Shown: positions 42,675 to 51,614, counted from the stretch's first letter. The stretch: DNA of 64,000 nt from CAWCUU01 sp963798855 (GCA_963798855.1 CAWCUU010000002.1:744001-808000); one strand, 5' to 3'. Translations and numbers: made by a program. Notes: generated from the sequence alone by a model not told the origin.

Positions 42675-42788
42675 ACTATCGGGCCCCTCCCGCGCGAAGA
42701 TCCCAGCGCCAGCGAGGGGGCTCCGAGTACCTCCACGACGCCCAGGCCGAGCGTGAACGTCGGCGACATGCTAATGACCACGCGTCAC

Positions 42789-43040
42789 TCACGAGTACGC
42801 GGGAGCGGCCACAGTTCGGCGGTGGCCGAACGCGCGCGCCAGCGGCGGGCCCAGGAACAGCATGCCACCGTAGATCAGGTGGTACACGAACCACCAGCCG
42901 GGCGCCACCATCTGCCGCTGGAGGATGACCTCGTTCAGCCACGGCAGGATCAGCCACGTGTTGATCGCCCAGATGGCGATCCCCCAGATCATCCCCGCCA
43001 CCAGCGCGAGGGCCGCGTTCAGACGATTCCCGAAGACCAC
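42789..43040 (-). CDS. Small membrane protein, possibly a fragment
   Basis: The 83-residue frame has two hydrophobic segments (ALALVAGMIWGIAIWAINTW and WWFVYHLIYGGMLFLGPPLA). It resembles the C-terminal half of DUF6789-like proteins such as the one at 47597-48050, so it may be a truncated relative. The ATG at 43040 has no strong ribosome site. It lies divergent from the porin gene. Confidence 0.45.
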   Translation of the reverse strand: MVFGNRLNAALALVAGMIWGIAIWAINTWLILPWLNEVILQRQMVAPGWWFVYHLIYGGMLFLGPPLARAFGHRRTVAAPAYS

Positions 43041-43150
43041 GAATCATGCTGACCGACCGCGGCCATCGCCGCCCGTGCTCGCCTGGTGGAGTGGGGCGCC
43101 ACCGCATCCCTTGACACGGAGCCCGGCGCGCCCGAGACTGGACCCCTTCT

Positions 43151-43167
43151 TTGAGAATGGCTCTCAA
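43151..43167. promoter_or_regulatory. Fur-like palindrome upstream of the porin/flavin operon
   Basis: TTGAGA and TCTCAA form a perfect inverted repeat around ATGGC. Read as TGAGAAT-G-GCTCTCA it follows the 7-1-7 Fur box architecture (TGAGAATxATTCTCA). It ends 4 bases before the AGGAGG ribosome site (43172-43177) of the porin gene, so a bound repressor would block transcription or initiation. Iron or another metal is the likely signal. Confidence 0.65.
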
Positions 43168-43181
43168 TCTCAGGAGGCGCG

Positions 43182-44648
43182 ATGCGACTCACGGGCCGGC
43201 AAGCGCGAACAATGGCCCTCATGACAGCGATGCTGATCGCCGTGATGGCGGGCGGCGTAGCGGGGCAGGAGCCCGCGCCCGACAGCGGGCGGGCAACGGC
43301 GGACAGCGATACGGACGGGCGGGGAGACCGGGCGGGCGAGGGCCTGCAGGATGAGGCGCGCTCGCGCGCGGACGTGGGCGGCTACGGGTCCTTTCGGCTG
43401 TCGGCCAACAGCGGCGAGGGGTTGAAGGATTCGTTCACGCTGCGGCGCTTCGTTGTAACGACGGACGCGCGCATCGGGGACCGGTTCCAGGTCTACTCGG
43501 AGGTCGAGTACGAGCGGCTAACGGAGATCGAGGTGGAACAGGAGGCGAGAGCGGCGGGCTCGGGTCTGGAGTTCGTCCAGGCGCTCGAGAGCTCTCCCGG
43601 GAGCGAGCTCTCCCTGGAGCAGGCGTGGGGGCAGTGGCGGCTCACGCGCGGCTTCGCGGTCCGCTTCGGCGCGGTGCTGCCGCCGGTCGGGCGATTCAAC
43701 CGACAGCACGACGACAATCTCTGGAACTTCCCCGTGCGGCCCCTGATTGACCGTGCGGCCCAGGTCCTCCCGGCATCGGCTGCGTGGACGGAGGTTGGGC
43801 TGGGGGTGGTGGGCTCGGCGGCGGTGGGAGAGCGGGGCGAGCTGAGCTACGAGGTATATGTGGTGAACGGCGTCGAGCTGGGGTTCTCCTTCGAGCGGGC
43901 GGTGGCGACGGAGGAGCGGGACGTGCGGCATGTCGGTGTCGAGGCGGAAGTGGAGCCGCGTCGAGGGGCGGTGGACGGCTCAAACACGGCGGACGCGGTA
44001 GCAGCGCGCCTGCGCTTCAGCCCGCGCCTCGGCTCCGAGGTGGCGATTTCGGGGTATACCGGCTCCTACACGCCGGACTACCTGGACGCCTCGGGCCGGA
44101 TCACGACGGTCGGGCTCGACGGAACCCAGAAACTTGGATCGTTCTACGTCGAAGCCGAGGGGCTCTACACGCGCTACACGAACGCGGGCGAGGTGGCCCG
44201 GAGTTTCGCGCTCCTCGCGTCGGAGAACGCGGTGGAGGCGGTGACTGCGGCGGACCAGGGAACGCTGGAGACGGAGGTGGAGGTGACCCTCAAGAACCTG
44301 GCCGAGCGGCGCTACGGCTACTGGGCGGCGCTCTCGCGGCCGATCCCGCTCGCGCGCGGCGCGCTCGGCCTCGACGACGCGCTCCTCGTTCCGACGGTGC
44401 GCTATGAGCGCGCCTGGCTGACCGGGCTGCGCGAGGAACTGGCGTTCTCGGGCGGGCGGCTCGAGGAGGGCACGTCGAGCGTGCGCCAGGACCGGCTGCT
44501 GGCCGGCATCGCCCTCCGCCCCGTGGCCGCGCTCGTGGTCCAACTCTTCTATCAGCGCGACCACGGCTACGCGGGCGACTTGATCGCGCCCGAGACGCAG
44601 GACCGCACGAATCACGCGGTGGTGTTCGGGACCGCGGTGGGGTTCTGA
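43182..44648 (+). CDS. Outer-membrane porin (phosphate-selective porin O/P-like)
   Basis: The 488-residue protein has a signal peptide (about 1-28, ending AGG-VAGQ), an Asp/Gly/Arg-rich linker and then a beta-barrel with alternating strands: VGGYGSFRLSANSGEGLKDS, FVVTTDARIGDRFQVYSEVE, LSLEQAWGQWRLTRGFAVRF, and a terminal aromatic VVFGTAVGF typical of barrels inserted by the Bam machinery. The layout resembles OprO/P-type porins. It starts after AGGAGG and leads a group with flavin-transfer genes, so it may import an iron-containing or redox-active ligand. Confidence 0.8.
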   Translation: MRLTGRQARTMALMTAMLIAVMAGGVAGQEPAPDSGRATADSDTDGRGDRAGEGLQDEARSRADVGGYGSFRLSANSGEGLKDSFTLRRFVVTTDARIGDRFQVYSEVEYERLTEIEVEQEARAAGSGLEFVQALESSPGSELSLEQAWGQWRLTRGFAVRFGAVLPPVGRFNRQHDDNLWNFPVRPLIDRAAQVLPASAAWTEVGLGVVGSAAVGERGELSYEVYVVNGVELGFSFERAVATEERDVRHVGVEAEVEPRRGAVDGSNTADAVAARLRFSPRLGSEVAISGYTGSYTPDYLDASGRITTVGLDGTQKLGSFYVEAEGLYTRYTNAGEVARSFALLASENAVEAVTAADQGTLETEVEVTLKNLAERRYGYWAALSRPIPLARGALGLDDALLVPTVRYERAWLTGLREELAFSGGRLEEGTSSVRQDRLLAGIALRPVAALVVQLFYQRDHGYAGDLIAPETQDRTNHAVVFGTAVGF

Positions 44649-44657
44649 GGCGCCGGC

Positions 44658-45173
44658 GTGCTGACCCTGCACCGGCTGGATGCTGGCTATCGCCTGCTGT
44701 ACACGGGTGTGCTGCTCTTCATGACGGCCGGCACGGTGGCGCACACCGCGCACCAGGCGGCGAGGGCGGGGATCCGCCCCGCAGCGGTGGTCGCGTGGTA
44801 CCGCGGCAACGAGAACGACAGGGCGGCTGAAGCGCTGCTCTTCCCGCGATCCGCCGAGGAGGTTCTGGACGACGCATGGCTGGCGGTGACGACCTACACG
44901 CTCGCGCTCCTGATCTTCGGGGGCATCCTTTACCGGAGCGACGCCGCGCCGGCAGTGCGCGCGACGCTCATCGGCGGCTATACGGCCGCGGCGCTCGTGG
45001 CCGGGGCGGCCCCGCCGCTCGTGCGCTGGGTCTCGCCCGGCTTCGCGGCGGTGGAAACGGCCGTGCTGGTGCTGCTCCCGGCACTCGCGCTCACCATGAC
45101 GACAGTGGCGCTCCGCGACCTGTGGTGGCGCGCGGAGGAGGGGCCGCGCTTCGATCGGACGACGGTGCTTTGA
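44658..45173 (+). CDS. Four-helix membrane protein, first of a paired family
   Basis: The 171-residue protein has four predicted spans (LLYTGVLLFMTAGTVAHTAH, LAVTTYTLALLIFGGILYRS, ATLIGGYTAAALVAGAAPPL, ETAVLVLLPALALTMTTVAL). The loop VVAWYRGNENDRAAEALLFP matches VLWYRGTPGGSGPLFEKTPL in the protein at 45787-46335, so the two are distant paralogues. His residues near the first span (HTAH) could serve as metal or haem ligands. Together with the FMN-binding and ApbE genes it may form a membrane redox module. Confidence 0.65.
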   Translation: MLTLHRLDAGYRLLYTGVLLFMTAGTVAHTAHQAARAGIRPAAVVAWYRGNENDRAAEALLFPRSAEEVLDDAWLAVTTYTLALLIFGGILYRSDAAPAVRATLIGGYTAAALVAGAAPPLVRWVSPGFAAVETAVLVLLPALALTMTTVALRDLWWRAEEGPRFDRTTVL

Positions 45174-45790
45174 GGGGCGCGGCGTCCGCGCTCCTCCTGG
45201 GCCTCGCCTGCCTCGCCGCCGCTCCCAGCCTTGCTACGGCCCAGGACGGGGGCGGGCAGACGCAGGCGCCACTCACGGAGCCGGAGGCCGTGCGCGAGAT
45301 CTTCCCAGGGACGGCTGCGACCGAGCCGATCCGCTGGACGTCGACCGCCGCCCAGCGAGGTGCCCTCGCCGACCGCCTCGGTGCGCCGCCGGCGGACTCC
45401 GCCTACACCTTCCTGGCGGCGTTCAATGCCGCCGGGCGGTTCCTCGGGTATGCGCTGGTGACGGAAGAGCGGGGCAAATACCGTCCGATCACCTTCATGG
45501 TCGGGATCGCGCCGGACCTGCGCGTGCGCGACGTGGCCATCCTGGTGTACCGGGAGAGCCGGGGAGGTGAGGTGCGCAGCCGCCGGTTCCTGGCCCAGTA
45601 CCGGGGCAAGCGGGCGGAGGATCCGATCCGCGTCGACCGCGACATCGTGAACGTGACGGGCGCCACCATCTCCGCGCGCTCCGTGAGCACGGGCGTGCGC
45701 CGGGTGCTCCTCCTGGCGACGACGGCCTTCGCCGGCCGTCCGGCGCCCGTCCCGGGCCCCGGGCTGCGCGCGCTGGACGTGCCCCGGTGA
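45170..45790 (+). CDS. FMN-binding domain protein, ApbE target
   Basis: The TTG start at 45170 overlaps the previous stop. The 206-residue exported protein (signal peptide about 1-25) contains a flavinylation site in VNVTGATISARSVSTGV, the T/S-G-A-T-x-S/T motif where ApbE attaches FMN covalently to Thr, as in NqrC/RnfG and related extracytosolic flavoproteins. The domain also has a NAAGRFLGYALVTEERGKYR strand and VRDVAILVYRESRG. The apbE gene two genes downstream makes this the probable substrate. Confidence 0.85.
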   Translation: MRGAASALLLGLACLAAAPSLATAQDGGGQTQAPLTEPEAVREIFPGTAATEPIRWTSTAAQRGALADRLGAPPADSAYTFLAAFNAAGRFLGYALVTEERGKYRPITFMVGIAPDLRVRDVAILVYRESRGGEVRSRRFLAQYRGKRAEDPIRVDRDIVNVTGATISARSVSTGVRRVLLLATTAFAGRPAPVPGPGLRALDVPR

Positions 45791-46335
45791 CGCAGTTCTT
45801 CGCGACCCGTGACTTCAGCCTCCGGGCGGCGTCCACCCCGACGAAGGTGCTCCTTACCTGCTTCCTCCTGACCGTTTCGGCCGCGGTGGCGCTCGGCATC
45901 GTGAACTATCGCGTGCGTACTGGGCTCTCCGCGGGCGGCGCCGTCCTGTGGTACCGGGGCACGCCCGGCGGAAGCGGGCCGCTCTTCGAGAAGACCCCGC
46001 TCGAGCTGCTGGACGCCACGCACCCGCACCTCTTCGGGCAGGCGTTCCTGTTCTTCGTGCTGTGCCACCTCTTCGCGCTGACGCCGGTGCGCCCGCGGCT
46101 CAAGCTCAGCGTCTACGTCGCGGCCTTCGCGAGCGTAATGGTGGACGCGGCGTCCCCGTGGCTCATCCGCTACATCTCGCCGCTCTTCGGTCCGCTCCAG
46201 GTGGCCGGCACGGTCGTGCTCGCGGCGACGTTCGTCGTGCTCGTCGCGGTGCCACTCCGCGAGCTCTGGTTCGCACCCGCGGCCAGCAGGCAGCGGGCCA
46301 CGCGGCGTCGCCGCAGCGGGCGCGAGGCTTCCTGA
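45787..46335 (+). CDS. Four-helix membrane protein, second of a paired family
   Basis: The 182-residue protein starts with GTG overlapping the previous stop. It has four spans (KVLLTCFLLTVSAAVALGIV, FGQAFLFFVLCHLFALTPVR, VYVAAFASVMVDAASPWLIR, LQVAGTVVLAATFVVLVAVP) and a THPHLFGQ segment at the start of the second. The related protein at 44658 has DDAW in that place, so the His pair is absent there. Conserved His residues suggest haem b or quinone contact, which would fit electron transfer to the FMN protein. This is an inference. Confidence 0.65.
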   Translation: MTQFFATRDFSLRAASTPTKVLLTCFLLTVSAAVALGIVNYRVRTGLSAGGAVLWYRGTPGGSGPLFEKTPLELLDATHPHLFGQAFLFFVLCHLFALTPVRPRLKLSVYVAAFASVMVDAASPWLIRYISPLFGPLQVAGTVVLAATFVVLVAVPLRELWFAPAASRQRATRRRRSGREAS

Positions 46336-46337
46336 CG

Positions 46338-47462
46338 GTGAGCGCGGGCCGGCGGGGCGCGCCGTCACCGCGGACACCCGGCCGCGGGGCGCTCGCGGCG
46401 CTGCTCGGCCTCTCGCTCGCGGGGTGCGGCGGGAACGGTGGCGCCGCGCCGCCGCCCACCCGCCGAAGCTGGCCGGCCATGGGCACCTTCTTTACGGCGA
46501 CGGTGTGGGAGAGCGATCCCGCCGCGGCCCGCAGCGCGCTTCGGGCGGCCCGCGCCGCGGTCGAGCGCGTGGACTCCCTCATGTCGACGTACCGGCCCGA
46601 GAGCGAGATCTCGCAGGTGAACGCGCAAGCGGGGACTTACACGCCGACGCGTCTCTCGAAGGAAACGACGGACGTTCTGGCGGCGGCGCTCCGCTACGCG
46701 GCCTCGACTGCCGGCGCGCTCGACGTGACCGTGGGCCCGCTCGCGGATGTGTGGGGGTTCCATGCGCACGCCGGCAGAATCCCTCCCCGCCCGGCACTCG
46801 ACTCCGCGCGCGCATTCGTGGGGTGGCGGAGGGTCGCCTTCGACTCCGCGGCGCGCATGGTGCGCCTGCCTCACCGCGGCATGCGCCTCGACCTGGGCGC
46901 GATCGCGAAGGGTTACGCGCTCGACCTCGCCGCGCGTGCAATGCGCCGCGCCGGTGCCCGCCGCGGCATGGTGGACCTGGGCGGGAACGTGCTCGTCTTC
47001 GGGGCGCCGCCGTCCGGCAGGTGGTGGCGCACCGCCGTGGTGGATCCCCGCCTCCCCGAAGCAGCGCTCGGTGTGATCACGATGGACGGTGGCGCCGTCG
47101 CGACCTCCGGAAGCTACGAACAGTTCTTCGAGGCCGGGGGGCGGCGCTACGGCCACATCTTCGACCCGCGCACGGGCGCTCCGACGAGTGGCGTCGCGAG
47201 CGCCACGGTCGTCGCGCCGACGGGCATCGCGAGCGACGCGCTCTCGACCGCCCTCTACGTGCTCGGGCCCGAGGCGGGCTGCGCGGTCGCTGCGGCCGAA
47301 GGGGTGGAGGCACTCTGGGTCCGGGATCCCGGTCCGGCCTCAGTCGCCCGCCCGCCGGCCCTCGCGCCCGGTGCCCTCGTCGCGACCCCAGGGCTCCGGC
47401 TCCGCCTCGATCCCAATGCGGGCCTCCCGTCGCCACGCCTCTGCCGGACCGAGGAGCGATAG
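46338..47462 (+). CDS. apbE: FAD:protein FMN transferase ApbE (lipoprotein)
   Basis: The 374-residue protein starts at GTG 46338 and has a lipoprotein signal ending LLGLSLAGC (lipobox Cys near residue 32). The ApbE fold is clear: MGTFFTATVWESDPAAARSA, DSLMSTYRPESEISQVNA, LDLGAIAKGYALDLAARAM, VDLGGNVLVFG, TSGSYEQFF and HIFDPRTGAPTSGVASATVV, with the flavin and Mg2+ binding positions. It transfers FMN from FAD to Thr/Ser of extracytosolic proteins, here most likely the FMN-binding protein at 45170. It closes the Fur-box operon. Confidence 0.93.
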   Translation: MSAGRRGAPSPRTPGRGALAALLGLSLAGCGGNGGAAPPPTRRSWPAMGTFFTATVWESDPAAARSALRAARAAVERVDSLMSTYRPESEISQVNAQAGTYTPTRLSKETTDVLAAALRYAASTAGALDVTVGPLADVWGFHAHAGRIPPRPALDSARAFVGWRRVAFDSAARMVRLPHRGMRLDLGAIAKGYALDLAARAMRRAGARRGMVDLGGNVLVFGAPPSGRWWRTAVVDPRLPEAALGVITMDGGAVATSGSYEQFFEAGGRRYGHIFDPRTGAPTSGVASATVVAPTGIASDALSTALYVLGPEAGCAVAAAEGVEALWVRDPGPASVARPPALAPGALVATPGLRLRLDPNAGLPSPRLCRTEER

Positions 47463-47596
47463 CGGGTGGTGCCGTGGGCGCGCTCGCGCGCCGGACAACC
47501 TCGGCCACCACTTCACTCCAGCGCGTTTCCGAGGGTGCCCGTCAGTCAGCCGCCCGCCGACCGCCCTCCTCGCGCCTGGCCCCACGCGCTCCGGCG

Positions 47597-48050
47597 TCAC
47601 CGCGTCGCGGTCACCGGCCGCGCGTCGATAATTCCCGTGCGCAGGGCGACCGGCCCGTACACCGCACCCACGACCACCCCGTAGACCAGGTGACCGACGA
47701 GGCTGCCCATGGCAATGGCGACCGAGCCGGAGAAGAGCGGCATTCCCATCATCGGTATGACGACGATCTGCGCCAGAAGGAAGGGCGCGAACCCGTAAAG
47801 GGCGCCGCGCACCGCCGGCGGACCCGCCAGCCGCGGAGCGACGACGGCGTAGATGATCGCGAGCATCGTCCCGATCATGAGGTGTCCCACCCAACCCAGC
47901 AGGATCACCCCTCCCATCTGGCCCGGCGAGCATGTTCGCCGGGTTCATGGCCGGAATCCCCATGAGGGGGGCCATCCACACACCCATGCCGGTCATCACC
48001 AGCGTTCCCACCAACCCGGCGACGATCGCCCTGCCAACCCTGATGTTCAT
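47597..48050 (-). CDS. DUF6789-like membrane protein, one-base frame change near 47922
   Basis: From ATG 48050 (GGGGAGG six bases upstream) the product reads MNIRVGRAIVAGLVGTLVMT and GMGVWMAPLMGIPAMNPANM, then the next frame continues MGGVILLGWVGHLMIGTMLA and MPLFSGSVAIAMGSLVGHLV. The two parts join naturally as a four- to five-helix DUF6789-type membrane protein of about 150 residues if one C near 47922 is spurious. No function is known. It is convergent with apbE. Confidence 0.7.
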
Positions 48051-48306
48051 CGGATCCTCCCCTGTACGCGTGGAGCCGGAGCCTCGCCGAACGGCGAGCC
48101 GGCTACAGTCCTCGCCGGGGGGGCGAACCGGACGGCGTATGGAAGGGTTCCCGTTGAGAAGACGCTACCCGCTGGCGCGTGACGCCGGGGATCCTCTCCC
48201 TGACCTCCAGCATGATCGCGCCTCCTTCAGTGCTACCTTCCTCCCGCCACAGCGCCCGACGCGGGCCCCGGGGAGCACCGGGCGGCGCGGCACGGCAGGG
48301 GACCAG
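48051..48306. other. Spacer downstream of the LysR gene
   Basis: About 255 bases between the DUF6789-like start and the LysR stop. It should hold the promoter of the minus-strand DUF6789 gene. No RNA or coding feature is evident. Confidence 0.3.
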
Positions 48307-49227
48307 TCAGCTGCTCCGCTTGTCGTCTCCCGCGCTCTGTCGCCAGCGACGCAGGTGCTCGATCAACGCCCGCAACGCCCGCGACGCGCGCCGCCGGTGT
48401 GGGTAGTACAGGTAGTATCCTGGGAACGGAGCGCAGAACTCTTCGAGGATCGGGACGAGCTCGCCGCGGGCAATCGCCCCGCGGACGTGGCCCTCGAACG
48501 CGAGCGTCACGCCCAGCCCCGCGATGGCGAAGCGCCGGTTGAGGGTCGCGTCGGTCGAAAGCACGCACGCCGGGACGGTCACGGCGAAGTCGCTCCCGTT
48601 CTCCGTGAACTCCCAGCGGTAGGGCGGGCTTGCGGCGGTCGGATGCCAGTTGAGGCAGTCGTGCTGGGAGAGCTCGCGCGGGTGAGCCGGCACGCCCCGG
48701 CGCTCGAAGTAGGACGGCGCGCCCACGACGACCAATCGCAGGTCACCGGTGACGGGGACGGCGATCATGTCCCTGTCGATCACCTCGCCGAGCTGGATGC
48801 CCGCGTCGTAGCCCTCCGAAACGATGTCGACCGCAACATCGCTCACCACTAGGTCGAGCCGAATCCGTGGGTGCGACGCCAGGAACTCGCTCAGCAGCGA
48901 TCCGACGAACGTGGTCTCCGAGACCGTCGACGTGTGCAGACGCAGCGTGCCCCGCGGCACGTCCGCTAGCTCGCCCACGCCCGCGGCGGCCGCCCGCACT
49001 TCCTCGAGCGCCGGCCGTACCGCTGCGTAGAGCCGCTCGCCCGCTTCCGTGAGTCGCACGCTGCGCGTGGTGCGCTGCACGAGCGTGACCCCGAGCCGCT
49101 CCTCGAGCCGGCGGAGCGCCTGGCTCACCGTCGAGTGGCTCACGCCCAGGCGCTCCCCGGCTGCGCGGAAGCCCTTCGCCTCGGCGACCGCTACGAACGT
49201 CGCCATCCCCTCGAACTCGTCCGCCAT
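48307..49227 (-). CDS. LysR-family transcriptional regulator
   Basis: The 306-residue regulator has the N-terminal winged helix (FVAVAEAKGFRAAGERLGVS, HSTVSQALRRLEERLGVTLV), then a two-lobed effector domain with GTLRLHTSTVSETTFVGSLL and SEGYDAGIQLGEVIDRDMIA, ending YYLYYPHRRRASRALRALIE. It lies divergent from a short-chain dehydrogenase with about 115 bases between them, the usual arrangement for control of an adjacent oxidoreductase. The SDR is deleted, so it may now control the aldo/keto reductase genes further right. Confidence 0.92.
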   Translation of the reverse strand: MADEFEGMATFVAVAEAKGFRAAGERLGVSHSTVSQALRRLEERLGVTLVQRTTRSVRLTEAGERLYAAVRPALEEVRAAAAGVGELADVPRGTLRLHTSTVSETTFVGSLLSEFLASHPRIRLDLVVSDVAVDIVSEGYDAGIQLGEVIDRDMIAVPVTGDLRLVVVGAPSYFERRGVPAHPRELSQHDCLNWHPTAASPPYRWEFTENGSDFAVTVPACVLSTDATLNRRFAIAGLGVTLAFEGHVRGAIARGELVPILEEFCAPFPGYYLYYPHRRRASRALRALIEHLRRWRQSAGDDKRSS

Positions 49228-49341
49228 TGGTCAAAATGTTAACCAGCTCGGACGGCGCTGACCAGTAGACAGACCGAACCCGTTCCGTTCGATTGCAGAA
49301 GCACCATTCGGGACGAGGCGTAGCCTACCAGCTCGGTCACC

Positions 49342-49816
49342 ATGAGCCCGATCGTCACGAGCACCGGCACAGAGGGCATCGCGGGGAAGGTCGTCGTCAT
49401 CACCGGCGCGAGCAGCGGGCTCGGGCACGCCACGACCCGGCACCTCTCCGCGCAGGGGGCGACCGTCGTGCTCGGCGCGCGGCGCTCGGATCGCATCGAG
49501 ACGCTCGCGGGCGAGGTCGTGAAGGCGGGTGGTCTACGCGGCGACCAAGACGGCCGTGCGCGTGATCTCGGAAGGCCTCCGCCAGGAAGTGAAGTCGTGG
49601 AACATCCGCACGACGATCATCTCGCCGGGTGCGGTGGCGACGGAGCTGCCGCAGAGCATCACGGAGGCCGACGTCGCGGAGGGTGTCGCTGATTTCTACG
49701 ACGAATACGCGATCCCCGCCGACTCGTTCGCGCGGACCGTCGCGTTCGCGATGAGCCAGCCGGAGGACGTGGACATCAACGAGATCCTCTTCCGGCCGAC
49801 CCGGCAGGAGCTGTGA
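49342..49816 (+). pseudogene. Short-chain dehydrogenase with an internal deletion
   Basis: The beginning encodes the Rossmann motif KVVVITGASSGLGHATTRHL and ends at LAGEVVKAGG. The frame then breaks and a shifted frame continues at the catalytic region VYAATKTAVRVISEGLRQEV (YxxxK) and the normal C terminus. About 100 codons between the cofactor motif and the active site are missing, including the catalytic Ser. The junction near 49530 lies at GGTGG, so short direct repeats probably mediated the deletion. The product cannot be active. Confidence 0.85.
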
Positions 49817-49875
49817 CTCCGCCGCCCCATGGATGATGAACAAGGGCACACCCGATCCCCCTTGTGAGGCCAAGG

Positions 49876-50355
49876 ATGAACCCTTCGATGAAAGTGCCAG
49901 CTCTCGGGCTGTGCTTCGCGGCCATGAGTGTGCTGTTCGCCTGCGCGCGGCAGATGGAAGCCGGTCCGGCTGCTGGCAATACGGCGGATGTGGAGCAGGA
50001 GTTGCTCGACCTCTCCAGGCAGAAATGGCAGTGGATGGCGGATCGCGACGTGGATGCCCTGGCCGATCTCTTCCATGCCGACGCGGTCTTCGTCCACATG
50101 GGCGGAACAATGTCCAGGACCCAGGAGCTCGGGGTCATTCGGAGCGGAGCGATCCAGTATAAGCACGCGGAGATCCACGAGGCATCCGTCAAGGTCATCG
50201 GCACGACGGCCATCGTCCTTAACCGAATTCGTCTGGATGCCGTCGTGGGCGGGAATGAGGTCAGCAATCCCTTCGTGGTGACGGAAGTGTACGTGCGGCA
50301 GGACGGTACCTGGAAGCTGGGCTCGTTGTCGTTCACCCGACTCCTGGGAGAGTGA
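49876..50355 (+). CDS. DUF4440/NTF2-like lipoprotein
   Basis: The product of about 159 residues starts with a lipoprotein signal (VPALGLCFAAMSVLFAC) and folds as an NTF2/SnoaL-like alpha-beta cone: LLDLSRQKWQWMADRDVDAL, ADLFHADAVFVHMGGTMSRT, then FVVTEVYVRQDGTWKLGSLS. I choose the ATG at 49876 behind a TGAGG at 6-base spacing. GTG 49864 and ATG 49888 are alternatives. It is closely related to the protein at 56595-57047, so the pair brackets the oxidoreductase cluster. Ligand unknown. Confidence 0.75.
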   Translation: MNPSMKVPALGLCFAAMSVLFACARQMEAGPAAGNTADVEQELLDLSRQKWQWMADRDVDALADLFHADAVFVHMGGTMSRTQELGVIRSGAIQYKHAEIHEASVKVIGTTAIVLNRIRLDAVVGGNEVSNPFVVTEVYVRQDGTWKLGSLSFTRLLGE

Positions 50356-50391
50356 TCGCGCGCAAGCGAAGTCGCGCAGAAAGGTGACGTA

Positions 50392-51552
50392 ATGACGATT
50401 TCGAAGCGCTCCGCGGGCGCTGCGCTCCTGTGCGCCGTGCTCGTCCCGGGCCTGACCGGTTCCGGCTGCGCGCGGGGGCAGACGCCGGGCCAGTGGGTGG
50501 TCCCCGCGGGATTCCACGTCGAGGTCTTCGCCGAGCACGTGGAGAACGCGCGCGAGATGGCACTCGGTCCGCAGGGCACGGTGTTCGTCGGATCGCGGAC
50601 CGGCGACAAGGTGCACGCGGTCATCGATCGCGACGGCGACCACAAAGCGGACCGGGTGGTCGTGATCGCCAGCGGCCTCGATCAGCCCAACGGCGTCGCG
50701 ATGCACGACGGGGCGCTGTACGTGGCGACTGCGAGCAGGATCCTGCGCTTCGACGACATCGAGCAGCACCTCGACTCGCCGCCTGCCCCCGTCACCGTAC
50801 GAGACAGCCTGCCGAACCCGAGTGCCGGCCACACGTGGAAGTTCATTGCCTTCGGACCCGACGGCCTGCTGTACGTGTCGGTCGGAGCCCCGTGCAACGT
50901 CTGCCTGGCGCCGCCCATGGTGTCGGCCATCCTGCGCATGAAGCCCGACGGGTCGGACCTCGAGGCGTTCGCCGAGGGCATCCGCAACAGCGTGGGCTTC
51001 GACTGGCACCCGATCACACACGAGATGTGGTTCACCGACAACGGTCGCGACCTGCTCGGCGACGACGTGCCGAGCGACGAGCTCGACGTCGCGTGGAAGC
51101 CCGGGCTGCACTTCGGCTTCCCGTACTGCCACCAGGGCGACCTGTCGGACCCGGAGTTCGGCGCGCAGCGGGCGTGTTCCACGACCGAGCCGCCGGTGCT
51201 GAAGCTCGGCGCGCACGTGGCGGCGCTCGGCTTCACGTTCTACACGGGCGACATGTTCCCGGCCAGCTACAGGAACGCGGTGATCGTAGCGGAGCACGGC
51301 TCCTGGAACCGGTCCGTCCCCAGCGGCTACCGCGTCATGGTGGCGCGCACGGATGCACGCCGCGTGACGAGCTACGAGCCCCTCGTCGATGGCGGCTTTC
51401 TTCCCAACCGGGATTCCGGCGCCCCGGGCGGCTGGGATGCCGGGAGGTTGGCCGCCGGTCGGCCCGTCGATGTGCTGCAGCTGCCCGACGGCTCGATCCT
51501 GATCAGCGACGACACCGGAAATCGCATCCTCCGGGTCAGCTACCGACGGTAG
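50392..51552 (+). CDS. Secreted PQQ-type sorbosone/glucose dehydrogenase
   Basis: The 386-residue exported protein (lipoprotein-like signal with GSGC near residue 25) is a beta-propeller of the L-sorbosone dehydrogenase type: GFHVEVFAEHVENAREMALG, GTVFVGSRTGDKVHAVIDRD, GHTWKFIAFGPDGLLYVSVG and GIRNSVGFDWHPITHEMWFT, with a Cys-containing loop CNVCLAPP. It would oxidise aldehydes or sugars in the periplasm with PQQ. It opens a group with a second propeller and three aldo/keto reductases. Confidence 0.85.
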   Translation: MTISKRSAGAALLCAVLVPGLTGSGCARGQTPGQWVVPAGFHVEVFAEHVENAREMALGPQGTVFVGSRTGDKVHAVIDRDGDHKADRVVVIASGLDQPNGVAMHDGALYVATASRILRFDDIEQHLDSPPAPVTVRDSLPNPSAGHTWKFIAFGPDGLLYVSVGAPCNVCLAPPMVSAILRMKPDGSDLEAFAEGIRNSVGFDWHPITHEMWFTDNGRDLLGDDVPSDELDVAWKPGLHFGFPYCHQGDLSDPEFGAQRACSTTEPPVLKLGAHVAALGFTFYTGDMFPASYRNAVIVAEHGSWNRSVPSGYRVMVARTDARRVTSYEPLVDGGFLPNRDSGAPGGWDAGRLAAGRPVDVLQLPDGSILISDDTGNRILRVSYRR

Positions 51553-51614
51553 CTGCCGAACGAACGATCGTGGTGAAGGTCTTCTCCATGTCGCCTTCAA
51601 TACAGGGACCCTGC

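Noticed and set aside
42676..42788. End of a barrel protein on the minus strand
   Set aside because: The GLGVVEVLGAPSLALG stretch is short, has no stop or start in a sensible place and is likely a composition effect.
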